DNA from: Streptomyces polyasparticus
Lineage (GTDB): Bacteria > Actinomycetota > Actinomycetes > Streptomycetales > Streptomycetaceae
Length of the DNA: 64,000 nt
Direction: 5' to 3'
NCBI RefSeq assembly: GCF_014493765.1
Contig: NZ_JACTVJ010000020.1
Coordinates: forward strand, 124,001-188,000
The number at the start of each line of letters is the position of its first letter. Within the stretch, counting starts at the first letter, position 1. The position numbers were made by a program, and so were the translations under genes. Below are positions 7,743 to 16,154 of the stretch, piece by piece. The notes beneath the pieces were generated by a model. That model was not told the DNA's origin. It ran no database searches and saw only the letters and a program-made list of their open reading frames with translations.

Positions 7743-8911
7743 TGTGTGGTCCCCCTCGGTGCGGCTCGGTTCTTACGCGTGTAGACCAGTGCCTCCGTCC
7801 CGGCGTAGCGCAGGACGAACGTCAGGATGAGCGCGGTCGCCGTGGCCGGCAGGACCGCCATGTCCCAGGTGGTGACGAGCAGCGCGATCAGCGGGATGCG
7901 CAGGACCAGGTCCGCGTTGGCGAGCAGGGCATAGCGGCCGATGCGGTCGTACAGGCGGCGGTGGCGGCGGGTGCGGAAGAGGAGCACCTCGATGAGGAGG
8001 AAGTTCCAGGCCACACCGAACTGGTTCGCCACGATCTCGGCCGGCAGATAGTGCATCCCGGCGGCCGTGAGCCCCCACAGCGCAAGGAGGTTGGGGACGA
8101 ACCCCGTCAGGCCGATCAGACCGAAGGCCACCATCCGCCACAGCGGCTTGGAGGTGCGCAGCTCCACGAGGTGGCGCAGGAAGCGCAGCCCCTCGCGGGC
8201 AGTCGACTTGGACTCGCCCGCGAAGCGGTCCTGGAAGACGAAGGGGACCTCGCGGACGCTGCGCGGACCGCAGCGGACGGCGAGCTCCATCAGGATCTTG
8301 TAGCCGAGCGGACGCAGATCCTCCGCCATCACCGCCGCGCGGCGGATCGCGAAGAAGCCGCTCATCGGGTCGCTGATGCCGCGCAGCGCGCGCGGGAAGA
8401 GGCCCTTGGTCAGCCAGGTCGAGGCGCGCGAGACCGCGACGCGGTAACCGCCGGCCAGACCGGCGCGGCTGCCGCCCTTCGTATAGCGGCTCGCGACCAC
8501 CAGGTCGGCTCCGGAGGCCTCGCCCGTGGCGATCAACTCCGGTACCAGGGACGGCGGATGCTGCAGATCCGCGTCCATGACCACGACCCAGTCCGAGGCC
8601 GCCGCCTTGATGCCCTCGACCACCGCGCCGCCGAGACCGCCCGTGGGGACCTCGCGGTGGATCACCGAGACCGGGAACGGGCAGTCCTGGGCGGCCTTGG
8701 CCACCACCTCGGGGGTGTCGTCCGTGGAGTCGTCCACGAAGATCACTTCGCAGGGGACCCGGGACGGGACGGACTCGGTGATCTGCCGGAGCAACTCCCG
8801 TACGTTCCCCGACTCGTTGAAGCTCGGGATGATCACGGTCACGGCGCCGGGTTCCGGCACCGCGGCAAGTTCCCCTACGGAATCCTCCGCGGGTGTCTCG
8901 TACATGGTCAT
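7739..8911 (-). CDS. GT2 polyprenyl-phosphate glycosyltransferase fused to GtrA membrane domain
   Basis: A 390-aa two-domain protein. Residues 24-245 are a dolichol-phosphate-mannose-synthase-like GT2 domain (VIIPSFNESGNV, VDDSTDD, MDADLQHPP with the metal-binding Asp pair). Residues 260-385 are a four-helix GtrA domain (RMVAFGLIGLTGFVPNLLALWGL...). Such proteins usually charge undecaprenyl phosphate with a sugar and may help flip it. ATG 8911 overlaps a preceding 8-codon minigene by ATGA, and the stop overlaps the copper oxidase start by GTGA. Position in the operon suggests it makes the lipid-linked sugar donor for the GT39-like enzyme. Confidence 0.92.
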   Translation of the reverse strand: MTMYETPAEDSVGELAAVPEPGAVTVIIPSFNESGNVRELLRQITESVPSRVPCEVIFVDDSTDDTPEVVAKAAQDCPFPVSVIHREVPTGGLGGAVVEGIKAAASDWVVVMDADLQHPPSLVPELIATGEASGADLVVASRYTKGGSRAGLAGGYRVAVSRASTWLTKGLFPRALRGISDPMSGFFAIRRAAVMAEDLRPLGYKILMELAVRCGPRSVREVPFVFQDRFAGESKSTAREGLRFLRHLVELRTSKPLWRMVAFGLIGLTGFVPNLLALWGLTAAGMHYLPAEIVANQFGVAWNFLLIEVLLFRTRRHRRLYDRIGRYALLANADLVLRIPLIALLVTTWDMAVLPATATALILTFVLRYAGTEALVYTRKNRAAPRGTTQ

Positions 8912-8945
8912 CGCTTCCCCCCGTTGGCGCTCATCGCTTCCCCCC
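8908..8945 (-). repeat. 15-bp direct repeat creating an 8-codon linker ORF
   Basis: On the minus strand GGGGGGAAGCGATGA occurs twice, at 8945-8931 and 8922-8908 (23-bp period). Each copy contains an ATGA overlap. The first gives the GT39 stop (TGA 8933-8931) overlapping an ATG at 8934. That ATG opens MSANGGKR, whose stop (8910-8908) again overlaps the ATG of the GT2-GtrA gene at 8911. A 23-bp tandem duplication of an original stop/start junction explains this. Confidence 0.75.
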
Positions 8946-10619
8946 GCTGCCCGGCGCGATCTCGCGGATCTCGACCCGGTCCTCGCCCGTGCCGAACACC
9001 GCGACCGCCTCGGAGTGTTCGAGGGCGGCCTTGACGTTGGGCAGGTCCACCGCGTCGCGCCGTACGGTCGGCGAGGCCACGATGTAGTCGACGTCGCGCC
9101 AGCCGTCCGGCATGGTCTTGGAGACGGCGGGGTCGAGGTCGGCCTTGTAGAACCAGATCGCGCCGAGGCCGGGCTCATAGCCGGCGTGCACGAGGTCGAG
9201 CCACATCGCGTCGTCCACGAGGACACGCTTGTCGGCGCGGTCCTCGACCTGGGTGGCCATCCAGGTGGCGGCGGCGCGGTAGGGGCCGTTGGCGTCCTGG
9301 GTCATGGCGGTGCGGTTGCCGTCGTACCACTTCGGGACGAGGTACGTGAGCGCCGCGAGGACAAGCACGGCGGCCGTCGCCCAGCGCACCCCGGTCACCG
9401 CGCGCGGTTCGTCGGGACGCCGGCGCGAGCGGATGAGCACCGCGTGCGAGACGCTCGCGGCCGCGCCCGCGAGCACCAGGGACAGGAAGGGCAGCGCCTG
9501 GATGATGTACATCGCCGGCAGGTAGCCGGACGGGCGCATCGAGACCAGGGCGAGGATCGCGACGGCGAGCGCGGGGCCCGCGAGCGCGCGGGCCGTGACC
9601 GACCAGCGCAGGACGGCAAGGAGCAGGAGCGCCGCGGCCAGACCGCCGATCGGCAGCACCTTGTCGTAGTACAGCCAGGACTCCAGGACCCCGTTGGAGC
9701 CGGAGCCCGCGTCGAAGATGAAGCCCGAGCCGGGGCGGCTCATCTGGTAGGCGATGCCGTCCCAGAGCGAGACATGGCCGTCGCCGGGGAACAACTCGCC
9801 CTTGAGCAGGGCGTAAAGGGGGTAGCCGAGGCCGATCAGCGCACAGGCGGTGATGGCGCCGGTGACCGCGAACTTGCGGGTGTCGCGGTGGCTGTGCCGC
9901 CACATGGTGAGCAGCACCGCGGGCAGGATGACGAGCATCGTCTCCTTGGTGAGCACGCCCACGGCGGCGGCGATGCCCGCGCCGAAGTGGTGCCACAGAT
10001 GCCGCGAGGGCGAGGCCGCGAGGCAGAAGGCGAGCAGCATCCACATCACGGCGATGTTGTCGAGGAAGATCTCGCGCTGCAGCACGACCGAGAGCGGCGA
10101 GAGACCGAACAGCGCCATCGCCAGACCGGCCGCCCAGCGCGGCAGCCACAGCCGGCGCGCGAGCACGTAGAGGAGCACCGCGCTGACCGCGCTGACGAGC
10201 AGCATCGCCAGACGCATCGCGCCGACGGTCATCGACTCCGGCGCGATCAGGGACGGTATGTAGGTCAGGCCCGCGATCTGGATCCAGCCGAGCGGCGGGT
10301 GGTCGTACCAGTACGTGTAGTGGGCCAGGCCCTTGCCCTCCTGGACGGCCCAGGCCTGGGCGAGATAGGTGCCCTCGTCGTCGCTGAGGGTCGGGTAGCC
10401 GGCGATGTTCCAGCCCTGGACGACCAGGATCGCGGCGAGCAGGAGCGTGCACAGGATCAGATCGGGCGGCGAGCTGCGGAAACGGACGTAGGGCCAGACC
10501 GTCACACGCCGCTTGTCGGCCTTCTTCGGGGCGCTTTCGGGCGCACGGGACTGTTGCGTGGGAAGCTCGACCGTGTCGGTCGTGGTCGACGCGGGGACCT
10601 CGATAGGCGGGGCGGTCAC
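8931..10619 (-). CDS. GT39/PMT-like polytopic glycosyltransferase
   Basis: A 562-aa membrane protein of the protein-mannosyltransferase/ArnT fold, which takes a sugar from a polyprenyl-phosphate donor and attaches it outside the membrane. A Pro/Thr-rich cytoplasmic leader (about 50 aa) precedes the first helix. The first extracytoplasmic loop holds the family acidic pair (YPTLSDDEGTYLAQAWAV, near residue 78) and HPPLGWIQ. About 10-11 helices follow, then a soluble C-terminal region of about 120 aa. GTG 10619 overlaps the upstream CESA-like gene by GTGA. The acceptor (protein, lipid or polymer) is unknown. Its neighbours suggest it modifies or anchors the polymer made next door. Confidence 0.9.
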   Translation of the reverse strand: MTAPPIEVPASTTTDTVELPTQQSRAPESAPKKADKRRVTVWPYVRFRSSPPDLILCTLLLAAILVVQGWNIAGYPTLSDDEGTYLAQAWAVQEGKGLAHYTYWYDHPPLGWIQIAGLTYIPSLIAPESMTVGAMRLAMLLVSAVSAVLLYVLARRLWLPRWAAGLAMALFGLSPLSVVLQREIFLDNIAVMWMLLAFCLAASPSRHLWHHFGAGIAAAVGVLTKETMLVILPAVLLTMWRHSHRDTRKFAVTGAITACALIGLGYPLYALLKGELFPGDGHVSLWDGIAYQMSRPGSGFIFDAGSGSNGVLESWLYYDKVLPIGGLAAALLLLAVLRWSVTARALAGPALAVAILALVSMRPSGYLPAMYIIQALPFLSLVLAGAAASVSHAVLIRSRRRPDEPRAVTGVRWATAAVLVLAALTYLVPKWYDGNRTAMTQDANGPYRAAATWMATQVEDRADKRVLVDDAMWLDLVHAGYEPGLGAIWFYKADLDPAVSKTMPDGWRDVDYIVASPTVRRDAVDLPNVKAALEHSEAVAVFGTGEDRVEIREIAPGSGGKR

Positions 10620-11869
10620 GCGCGGATCTCCTCAGGGCTCAGATGTGCGCCGACGTGGCTGGTCAGCTCCCACTCGTTGTTGCCGCGGCTCTCGCGCCAC
10701 ACTGCGCGGATCGCGGCGAAGGCGAGGAGCACCTGGTAGAAGGGCCCGCCGACGATGAGCTTGATGTAGTGGATCAGCCTGACTTTCAGCGCGTACTGCT
10801 TGCCGAAGTCGTGCAGTCCCACGACCTCGAAGACGAAGGTGACGAACGCCGTGATCAGCGGCAGGAACGTGATGAAGGCGACCCCCACGGGGACTTCCAG
10901 GAAGATCGCGACCGCCACGTTGAGCGGAATGATCAGGCCGGTGAAGGCCTGCAGGAACGGCGTCATCAGGGTGTAGCGGGCCAGCAACCGCTGCCCGAAC
11001 GTGGGCAGTTGCTTCCAGTCCTTCTTGCGGTAGACCTGCAGGAAGCCCTGGTTCCAGCGGGTGCGCTGCTTGAGCAGCGACATCAGCGTGCCGGGGGTCT
11101 CCTCGCGGGTGACCATGTCGGAGTCGTACGCGACGACGACCTTCTTGCCGATGCTGGACAGGCGCACACCCAGGTCGCAGTCCTCGGCGAGGCAGTTCTG
11201 GTCCCAGCCGCCGGCGTCGCGCAGGACGTCCGTACGGACGAAGACGGTGTTGCCGCCGAGCGGGATGAAGCCCTTCTGCGCGTGCAGGTGCAGCCGCGAG
11301 CGGAACCAGAAGAAGTACTCCAGGCAGTTGCGCAGGCTGTACCAGCTGGAGTGGAAGTTGATCAGCTGCACCCCGCCCTGGACCACGTCGGCGCCGGTCG
11401 AGCGGAACGCGTGGTCGACATGGGCGAGGAGCTCGGGATGCACCTGGTCCTCGGCGTCGAAGACACCGACGACATCGCCGCGGCAGTGCGGCAGCGCGGT
11501 GTTGAGCGCCTTCGGCTTGTTCTTGACCTCATGGGTGTCGGTGATGACCCGCACCCTGCGGTCGCGCCGGGCCGCCTCGTCGGCGACCGCGGCGGTCTCC
11601 GGGTCGTCGTGGCCGACGATCACCACGATCTCGAAAGCGGCATGGCTCGACTCGAGCAGCCGCTGGATCGTGTGATCGAGCACGGCCTGCTCGTGCCGCG
11701 CGGGCAGCAGCAGCGAGAACGCGAGTCCGTCGTTCCCGTGCGGTGCCTCGAACCTCGTGGCGGCGAGCGTTTCCGGCGTGCGCCAGGCATGCATCTGCCA
11801 CCACAAAGTGAACGCGGCCATCCAGAACAGCGCCATCGAGACAGCACTGATCACAACAGTGGACAGCAA
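10616..11869 (-). CDS. CESA-like processive GT2 family glycosyltransferase
   Basis: A membrane polysaccharide-synthase-like enzyme of about 417 aa. An N-terminal helix (STVVISAVSMALFWMAAFTLWW) is followed by a cytoplasmic GT-A domain with the processive signature: VFDAEDQ near residue 138, the base in LAEDCDLG, and the chain-holding motif KQRTRWNQG. Three or four C-terminal helices follow. It is shorter than CslA or BcsA and has no PilZ domain. The start is uncertain: TTG 11869 has GGGGGGA just upstream, and in-frame GTG 11917 or TTG 11923 would add 16-18 non-hydrophobic residues. It is first in the four-gene operon. The polymer it makes is unknown, and a beta-linked glycan is an inference from family. 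Confidence 0.87.
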   Translation of the reverse strand: MLSTVVISAVSMALFWMAAFTLWWQMHAWRTPETLAATRFEAPHGNDGLAFSLLLPARHEQAVLDHTIQRLLESSHAAFEIVVIVGHDDPETAAVADEAARRDRRVRVITDTHEVKNKPKALNTALPHCRGDVVGVFDAEDQVHPELLAHVDHAFRSTGADVVQGGVQLINFHSSWYSLRNCLEYFFWFRSRLHLHAQKGFIPLGGNTVFVRTDVLRDAGGWDQNCLAEDCDLGVRLSSIGKKVVVAYDSDMVTREETPGTLMSLLKQRTRWNQGFLQVYRKKDWKQLPTFGQRLLARYTLMTPFLQAFTGLIIPLNVAVAIFLEVPVGVAFITFLPLITAFVTFVFEVVGLHDFGKQYALKVRLIHYIKLIVGGPFYQVLLAFAAIRAVWRESRGNNEWELTSHVGAHLSPEEIRA

Positions 11870-12057
11870 GAGTCCCCCCAGACCCCACAGTGGGAACGAC
11901 TCCCCGTCGTCCCGCACCCCCAAGGGACGGCCGACGGCCGCCCCGTTCCCCCAAGCTACGTGGAGAGAATACGGGGGGATTGTGAAGGCGAGCAGCTCCT
12001 ACAAGCAAATCCCTTGTTTCATCACAGCCCCCAAGATGTACGACCCATCACACCTCT
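11870..12057. other. Intergenic leader of the glycan operon; nothing else recognised
   Basis: This separates the operon start from the 3' end of the DUF255 gene, both on the minus strand. It holds the upstream part of the glycosyltransferase frame and presumably the operon promoter (a TATTCT on the minus strand near 11962-11967 is a possible -10). No repeat or small gene was recognised. Confidence 0.4.
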
Positions 12058-14085
12058 TCAGGGTTGTACGAGCTTTTCGGTGAGTTCGGGCACTGTGGTG
12101 ACCGGAGCGTCGCAGGTGAAATTGCGGCACACGTAGGCCGCCGGCCCGCCGTTGACCAGCGGACGGCCCGCGAGCAAGGGCAGTTCGTCCTCCTCGCCGT
12201 GCGCCACGACGGCGCCGGGCGCCGTGGAGAGCAGCGCGGTGCGCAGCAGTTCGCGCGTAGCCGGATCGTTACGGTCACCGACGACCGCGATCTCCCGCGG
12301 CCCGTCGAGCAGCGCCTCGGCGACGGCGAGCCCGTGCCCGATGAACCGCGGCGCCTTCGGGCCGAGCGCCCGCACGATCCCGAGCGCCCGCTCGGCGGCG
12401 GTGCGGTGGGGTTCGGCGCCGGTGTGCGCGGCATAGGTGAGCAGCGCGCCGGCCGCGGCGCACCAGCCGCTCGGGGTCGCGTTGTCGGTCGGGTCCTGCG
12501 GGCGCCGGATCAACTGCTCGGCGTCGTGCGCGGTGTCGTAGAGCGCACCGTCCTCGCCGCCGAACTGGTCGAGCACGATGTCGAGCAGGAACCCGGCGAA
12601 CTCCAGCCAGACCCCCTCCCCCGTCACCGACGCGAGCGCCAGGAAACCCTCGGCGACATCGGCGTAGTCCTCCAGCACCCCGCTGTTCGCGCCCCGTCGG
12701 CCGTCCTTCGAGGTCCGCGAGAGCCGGGCGTCGGGGCCCATGTGCAGCCGTACGAGCAGATCGCCCGCGGCCAATGCGGCGTTCACCAGGTCGGGCCGGT
12801 CGAAGTACGCGCCGGTCTCGGCGAGCGCGGCGATCGCCAGACCGTTCCAGGCGGCCACCACCTTGTCGTCACGGCCGGGCGCGGGACGCTGCGCACGCGC
12901 CTCGAACAGCCGCTGCCGTACGTCGGTGAGCTTCTCCGAGTCCACCAGGCCGTCGCCCTGCGGAAGTTGGAGCACCGAGGCGCCCTCCTCGAAGGTGCCC
13001 TCCTCGGTCACGCCGTAGTGCACCGCGGCCAGTTCGGCGTCCTGCTCGCCGAGCACCTCGGTGAGCTGCTGCGGAGTCCATACGTAGAAGGCACCCTCGA
13101 CATGCTTGCCGGTGGCCGGGTCCTCGGAGTCGGCGTCGAGCGCGGAGGCGAACCCGCCCTCGTTGGTGCGCAGTTCGCGCACCATGAAGTCGGCGGTCTC
13201 CAGGGCTACGCGCTTGGCGAGCTCGCTGCCTGTGGCGCGCCACAGGTGGGCGTAGGCGCGGCAAAGGAGCGCGTTGTCGTACAGCATCTTCTCGAAGTGC
13301 GGCACGACCCACTTGCGGTCCACGCTGTAGCGCGCGAACCCGCCGCCGAGCTGGTCGTAGATCCCGCCGCGCGCCATCCGCTCCAGGGTGTCCTGCGCCA
13401 TCTCCAGGGCGCCGACCGAGCCGGTGCGCGCGTGATGGCGGAGCAGGAACTCCACGACCATGGACGGCGGGAACTTGGGCGCGCCACCGAACCCGCCGTG
13501 CGTGGCGTCGTAGTCGCGGGTCAGGCCGAGCAGCGCCTGGGCGAGCTCCTCCTCGCCCGGCGGCTTCGCCTCGCCGTAGGCGAGTTCGCGCTGGGAGAGG
13601 TCCCGCACGATCTTCTGCGCGACCTCGGTGACCTCGTCACGCCGGCCGCTCCACGCCTGCTGCACGCCTTCGAGCACCTGCGGGAAGGAGGGCATGCCGT
13701 GGCGGGGCGCGGGCGGGAAGTACGTACCGAAGTAGAAGGGCTCCTTGTCCGGCGTGAGGAACACCGTCATGGGCCAGCCGCCCTGGCCGGTCGCGGCCTG
13801 CACGGCCTCCATGTAGACGGCGTCGACGTCCGGGCGCTCCTCGCGGTCGACCTTGACGTTCACGAAGTGCTCGTTCATGTACGCGGCGGTGCTGTCGTCC
13901 TCGAAGGATTCGTGCGCCATGACATGGCACCAGTGACAGCTCGCGTAGCCGACGCTCAGCACGACCGGCACACCCCGGCGGCGTGCCTCCTCGAAGGCTT
14001 CGGGCGACCAGGGCCACCAGTCGACGGGGTTGTCGGCGTGCTGGAGGAGGTACGGGGACGTCTCGTGCGCCAGTCGGTTCGGCAT
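12058..14085 (-). CDS. DUF255 thioredoxin-fold protein (YyaL/SPATA20 family)
   Basis: A 675-aa cytoplasmic protein. The N-terminal thioredoxin-like domain (about 1-170) begins with the family signature [21 protein letters not shown] and carries the redox-like motif SCHWCHVM near residue 47. The rest is an (alpha/alpha)6-type barrel related to N-acylglucosamine epimerases and cellobiose epimerases. Function in bacteria is not established, and roles in redox control or sugar processing have been suggested from fold. ATG 14085 has AGGATGG at good spacing. The length matches the family, and a longer upstream extension of the frame was rejected as non-coding. Confidence 0.93.
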   Translation of the reverse strand: MPNRLAHETSPYLLQHADNPVDWWPWSPEAFEEARRRGVPVVLSVGYASCHWCHVMAHESFEDDSTAAYMNEHFVNVKVDREERPDVDAVYMEAVQAATGQGGWPMTVFLTPDKEPFYFGTYFPPAPRHGMPSFPQVLEGVQQAWSGRRDEVTEVAQKIVRDLSQRELAYGEAKPPGEEELAQALLGLTRDYDATHGGFGGAPKFPPSMVVEFLLRHHARTGSVGALEMAQDTLERMARGGIYDQLGGGFARYSVDRKWVVPHFEKMLYDNALLCRAYAHLWRATGSELAKRVALETADFMVRELRTNEGGFASALDADSEDPATGKHVEGAFYVWTPQQLTEVLGEQDAELAAVHYGVTEEGTFEEGASVLQLPQGDGLVDSEKLTDVRQRLFEARAQRPAPGRDDKVVAAWNGLAIAALAETGAYFDRPDLVNAALAAGDLLVRLHMGPDARLSRTSKDGRRGANSGVLEDYADVAEGFLALASVTGEGVWLEFAGFLLDIVLDQFGGEDGALYDTAHDAEQLIRRPQDPTDNATPSGWCAAAGALLTYAAHTGAEPHRTAAERALGIVRALGPKAPRFIGHGLAVAEALLDGPREIAVVGDRNDPATRELLRTALLSTAPGAVVAHGEEDELPLLAGRPLVNGGPAAYVCRNFTCDAPVTTVPELTEKLVQP

Positions 14086-14132
14086 ACGTCCATCCTGCAC
14101 GAGAAGGGGCGCGCCGACGGACACCGCCGGGC

Positions 14133-14870
14133 TCAGTGGGGTGCCGGGCCGCCGAACTCCGCCATCGCCCGAGCCACCGTCTCCTCCAGCTGTACGTGGT
14201 GTGCTCCGCGCCAGTAGACCCGCTCGCAGGCCGTGCACTGGGCGAAGACCTGGTGCGTGCGCAGCGTGCCGCCCTCCAGAAGGTGTGCCACGTCCTCCTT
14301 GGTGACCGGCGCGAGCTCGCCGTTGCAGAACGTGCACCGCGTCCACGGCCGCAGCTCGGGCCTGAACCGGCCGAGTACATCCCGCAGTTGGTCGTCGGGC
14401 CGGTCGCTGTAGACGTAGGCGCCCGCCCACAGCTCACGCCGCCGCAGCAGTCCCCGGTCGCGGCTCAGCAGGACGCGGCGGTCGCGGGCCGAGTACGCGG
14501 CGAGCGCGGGGTCGCCGATGTCCTCGGACTCGTATGCCGCGTCCACGCCGAGCAGCCGGAGCCTGCGGGCGAGCGTGCCGAGATGCACATCGAGCAGGAA
14601 CCGCAGCGGCGCCCCCTCGACGGTCTGCGGGCGCTCCACTTCGTATACGTCGATCACTTCTCCGTGCGCCGGAATGTGCCCGGCCGTCACCTCGCGCCCG
14701 TCGACCTCGAGCCGCCCCACCTCGGTGAGCGGCACCCCGAGCGACTCGACGACATGGCCCAGCGTCGAACTCCCGTCGACCGCGGCCGCACTGCGGCCCG
14801 CGCGCCGCGCGGCGGGCACGAACACCCCGAGTCCGGGGCCGAATCCGATGCTGATCACTGGTGGCTTCAC
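14133..14870 (-). CDS. Mut7-C RNase-fold protein with ubiquitin-like N-terminus
   Basis: A 245-aa protein. Residues 1-85 match the Mut7-C ubiquitin-like domain ([16 protein letters not shown]). The rest is a Mut7-C PIN-like RNase domain ([24 protein letters not shown], then [15 protein letters not shown]) ending in a zinc ribbon with CTFCNG and CTACERVYW. The Mut7-C family is predicted to be a nuclease; substrates are unknown. GTG 14870 is the best start, although its ribosome site is poor. It lies 47 bp before the DUF255 gene and may share its transcript. Confidence 0.88.
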   Translation of the reverse strand: MKPPVISIGFGPGLGVFVPAARRAGRSAAAVDGSSTLGHVVESLGVPLTEVGRLEVDGREVTAGHIPAHGEVIDVYEVERPQTVEGAPLRFLLDVHLGTLARRLRLLGVDAAYESEDIGDPALAAYSARDRRVLLSRDRGLLRRRELWAGAYVYSDRPDDQLRDVLGRFRPELRPWTRCTFCNGELAPVTKEDVAHLLEGGTLRTHQVFAQCTACERVYWRGAHHVQLEETVARAMAEFGGPAPH

Positions 14871-15116
14871 GGAGCGAGCGTAAGCGCCGTACGGCTTCCG
14901 CTTCGAGGGGATATCGAGGGGGACATCGAGGGGTGACGAACGGCGCGGCCGGCTGGTTCCGTCGCGGGACAGCCTTGGGCCGCCCGGGTGTGACCTGCAG
15001 GGCGGCCGGCACGAGGCGCGCGGATGCGGGTACGGGCTGAAGGCGTGGGGTGTCCGCCCGGCGGGCACTCGCATCGTCCACCGACTTCGGCCGCCGTTCA
15101 GACCCGGGAGCATGGA

Positions 15117-15611
15117 ATGCCGAGCACCAGCAAGGACGTCGTGGAGCTGATCCTCGATGACCACCGCCGCATGGAGGAGCTCTTCCGCGAGATGCGGAGT
15201 GTGGAGGCCGACCGGGCCGCGGCCCTGAGCGAGTTCGCCGATCTGCTGATCGCGCATGCGCTCGCGGAGGAGGCCGAGGTGTACCCGGCCCTCAAGCGGT
15301 ACCGGAACATCGATAACGACGAGATCGAGCACGGCGAGGAGGAGCACGAGGAGGGCAACGAGGCGCTGCTCGCACTCCTGGAGGTGGACGAGGTCGGTTC
15401 GGACGCGTGGGACGAGAAGCTGGAGAAGCTGGTCGAGGCCGTCACGCACCACACGGACGAAGAGGAGCGGACCATCCTCAACGGCGCGCGCGAGAACGTG
15501 GCGGCGGACCGGCGCGAGGAACTGGGTGCCGCGTTCCTGAAGGAGCGGACCGCCCGGCTCAAGACGGGCCCCGGGGACATCGACAACGTACGGAGCATCG
15601 TGAAGGGGTGA
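15117..15611 (+). CDS. Hemerythrin HHE domain protein
   Basis: A 164-aa helical protein of the HHE cation-binding family, which holds a di-iron centre and senses or binds O2, NO or related species. Metal-ligand histidines and acids are seen in order: LDDHRRMEELF (about residue 16), IAHALAEEAEVYP (about 47), EHGEEEHEEGNEAL (about 70) and HHTDEEERTIL (about 110). ATG 15117 follows GGGAG by 7 nt, and the in-frame upstream ATG 15024 would add low-quality sequence. It is a single gene, divergent from the Mut7-C gene across about 245 bp in which I see nothing else. Confidence 0.92.
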   Translation: MPSTSKDVVELILDDHRRMEELFREMRSVEADRAAALSEFADLLIAHALAEEAEVYPALKRYRNIDNDEIEHGEEEHEEGNEALLALLEVDEVGSDAWDEKLEKLVEAVTHHTDEEERTILNGARENVAADRREELGAAFLKERTARLKTGPGDIDNVRSIVKG

Positions 15612-15881
15612 TATCTGTCGCCGCGCAGTGAGATTTGGCGTGCCGGGCGCGGAATGTTTTTCCCTGAAGACTCAGTGCGGAATTATTTGGCGCCCACCAG
15701 GTCAATGCGGCGTGCTACTGTCAGTCTCAGTTGCAGTCATGGTTCCCATATTTCAGCGTTTTCGCCGGCTGTTTCGAGCCCGAGCGCTTCTATATTTCCG
15801 GTCATTTCCGGGCGGGGCATCATCGCGGCGACCCGGGCCCGCAGTCGCGGGTTCCGGCGTACTGCCCCGAAGGAGAACGAC
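15612..15881 (+). other. Long leader in front of the cold-shock remnant
   Basis: 270 bp without a convincing gene, notably richer in A+T than the surroundings near 15650-15790 (runs of T and TATTT). Cold-shock genes commonly have long structured, AT-rich 5' leaders, and this fits the remnant downstream. A frame spanning 15628-16158 was rejected because its codon bias is poor and it reads through the remnant and terminator. Confidence 0.45.
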
Positions 15882-15920
15882 ATGGCATCCGGCACCGTGC
15901 AGAACATCGTTCCGGTCTGA
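15882..15920 (+). pseudogene. Cold-shock protein collapsed to 12 codons by an in-frame internal deletion
   Basis: The frame reads MASGTVQNIVPV then TGA, with GAAGGAGAACGAC upstream as a strong ribosome site. Streptomyces CspA-type proteins of about 67 aa typically begin MASGTVKWFN and end AENIVPA. The two ends are thus both present and in frame, but the entire beta-barrel between them, including both RNA-binding motifs, is gone. A strong terminator follows 15 bp after the stop, and a DEAD-box helicase follows that. The leader, ribosome site, start, end and terminator all survive, so this looks like a clean internal deletion of a real gene, or possibly an assembly error. The peptide cannot act as a cold-shock protein. 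Confidence 0.75.
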
Positions 15921-15934
15921 CCGCGACGCACACT

Positions 15935-15980
15935 TCGCAGCTGGGGCCCGCATCCCTCGGGGTGCGGGCCCCAGCTGCGA
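15935..15980 (+). terminator. 18-bp perfect stem-loop after the cold-shock remnant
   Basis: 15935-15952 pairs perfectly with 15963-15980 (loop of 10 nt, very GC-rich). It lies 15 bp after the remnant's stop and before the helicase gene, so it would end or attenuate transcription between them. Confidence 0.88.
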
Positions 15981-16154
15981 GCATTCCCCACGTTCTTCAA
16001 TCTCTCGCACTCCGTGCATTTTCCGCAGTGATTTCGCCCTGCGGGATCGCCGGCGCTTCTTCAGCAATCCATTTCGGCCCGTGCCTGTGATTCCCCGCGC
16101 TGCTCTTCTGCTGCGGGAATTCCTTGATGCGTGCCGTATCAAGGAAGGTTCTGC

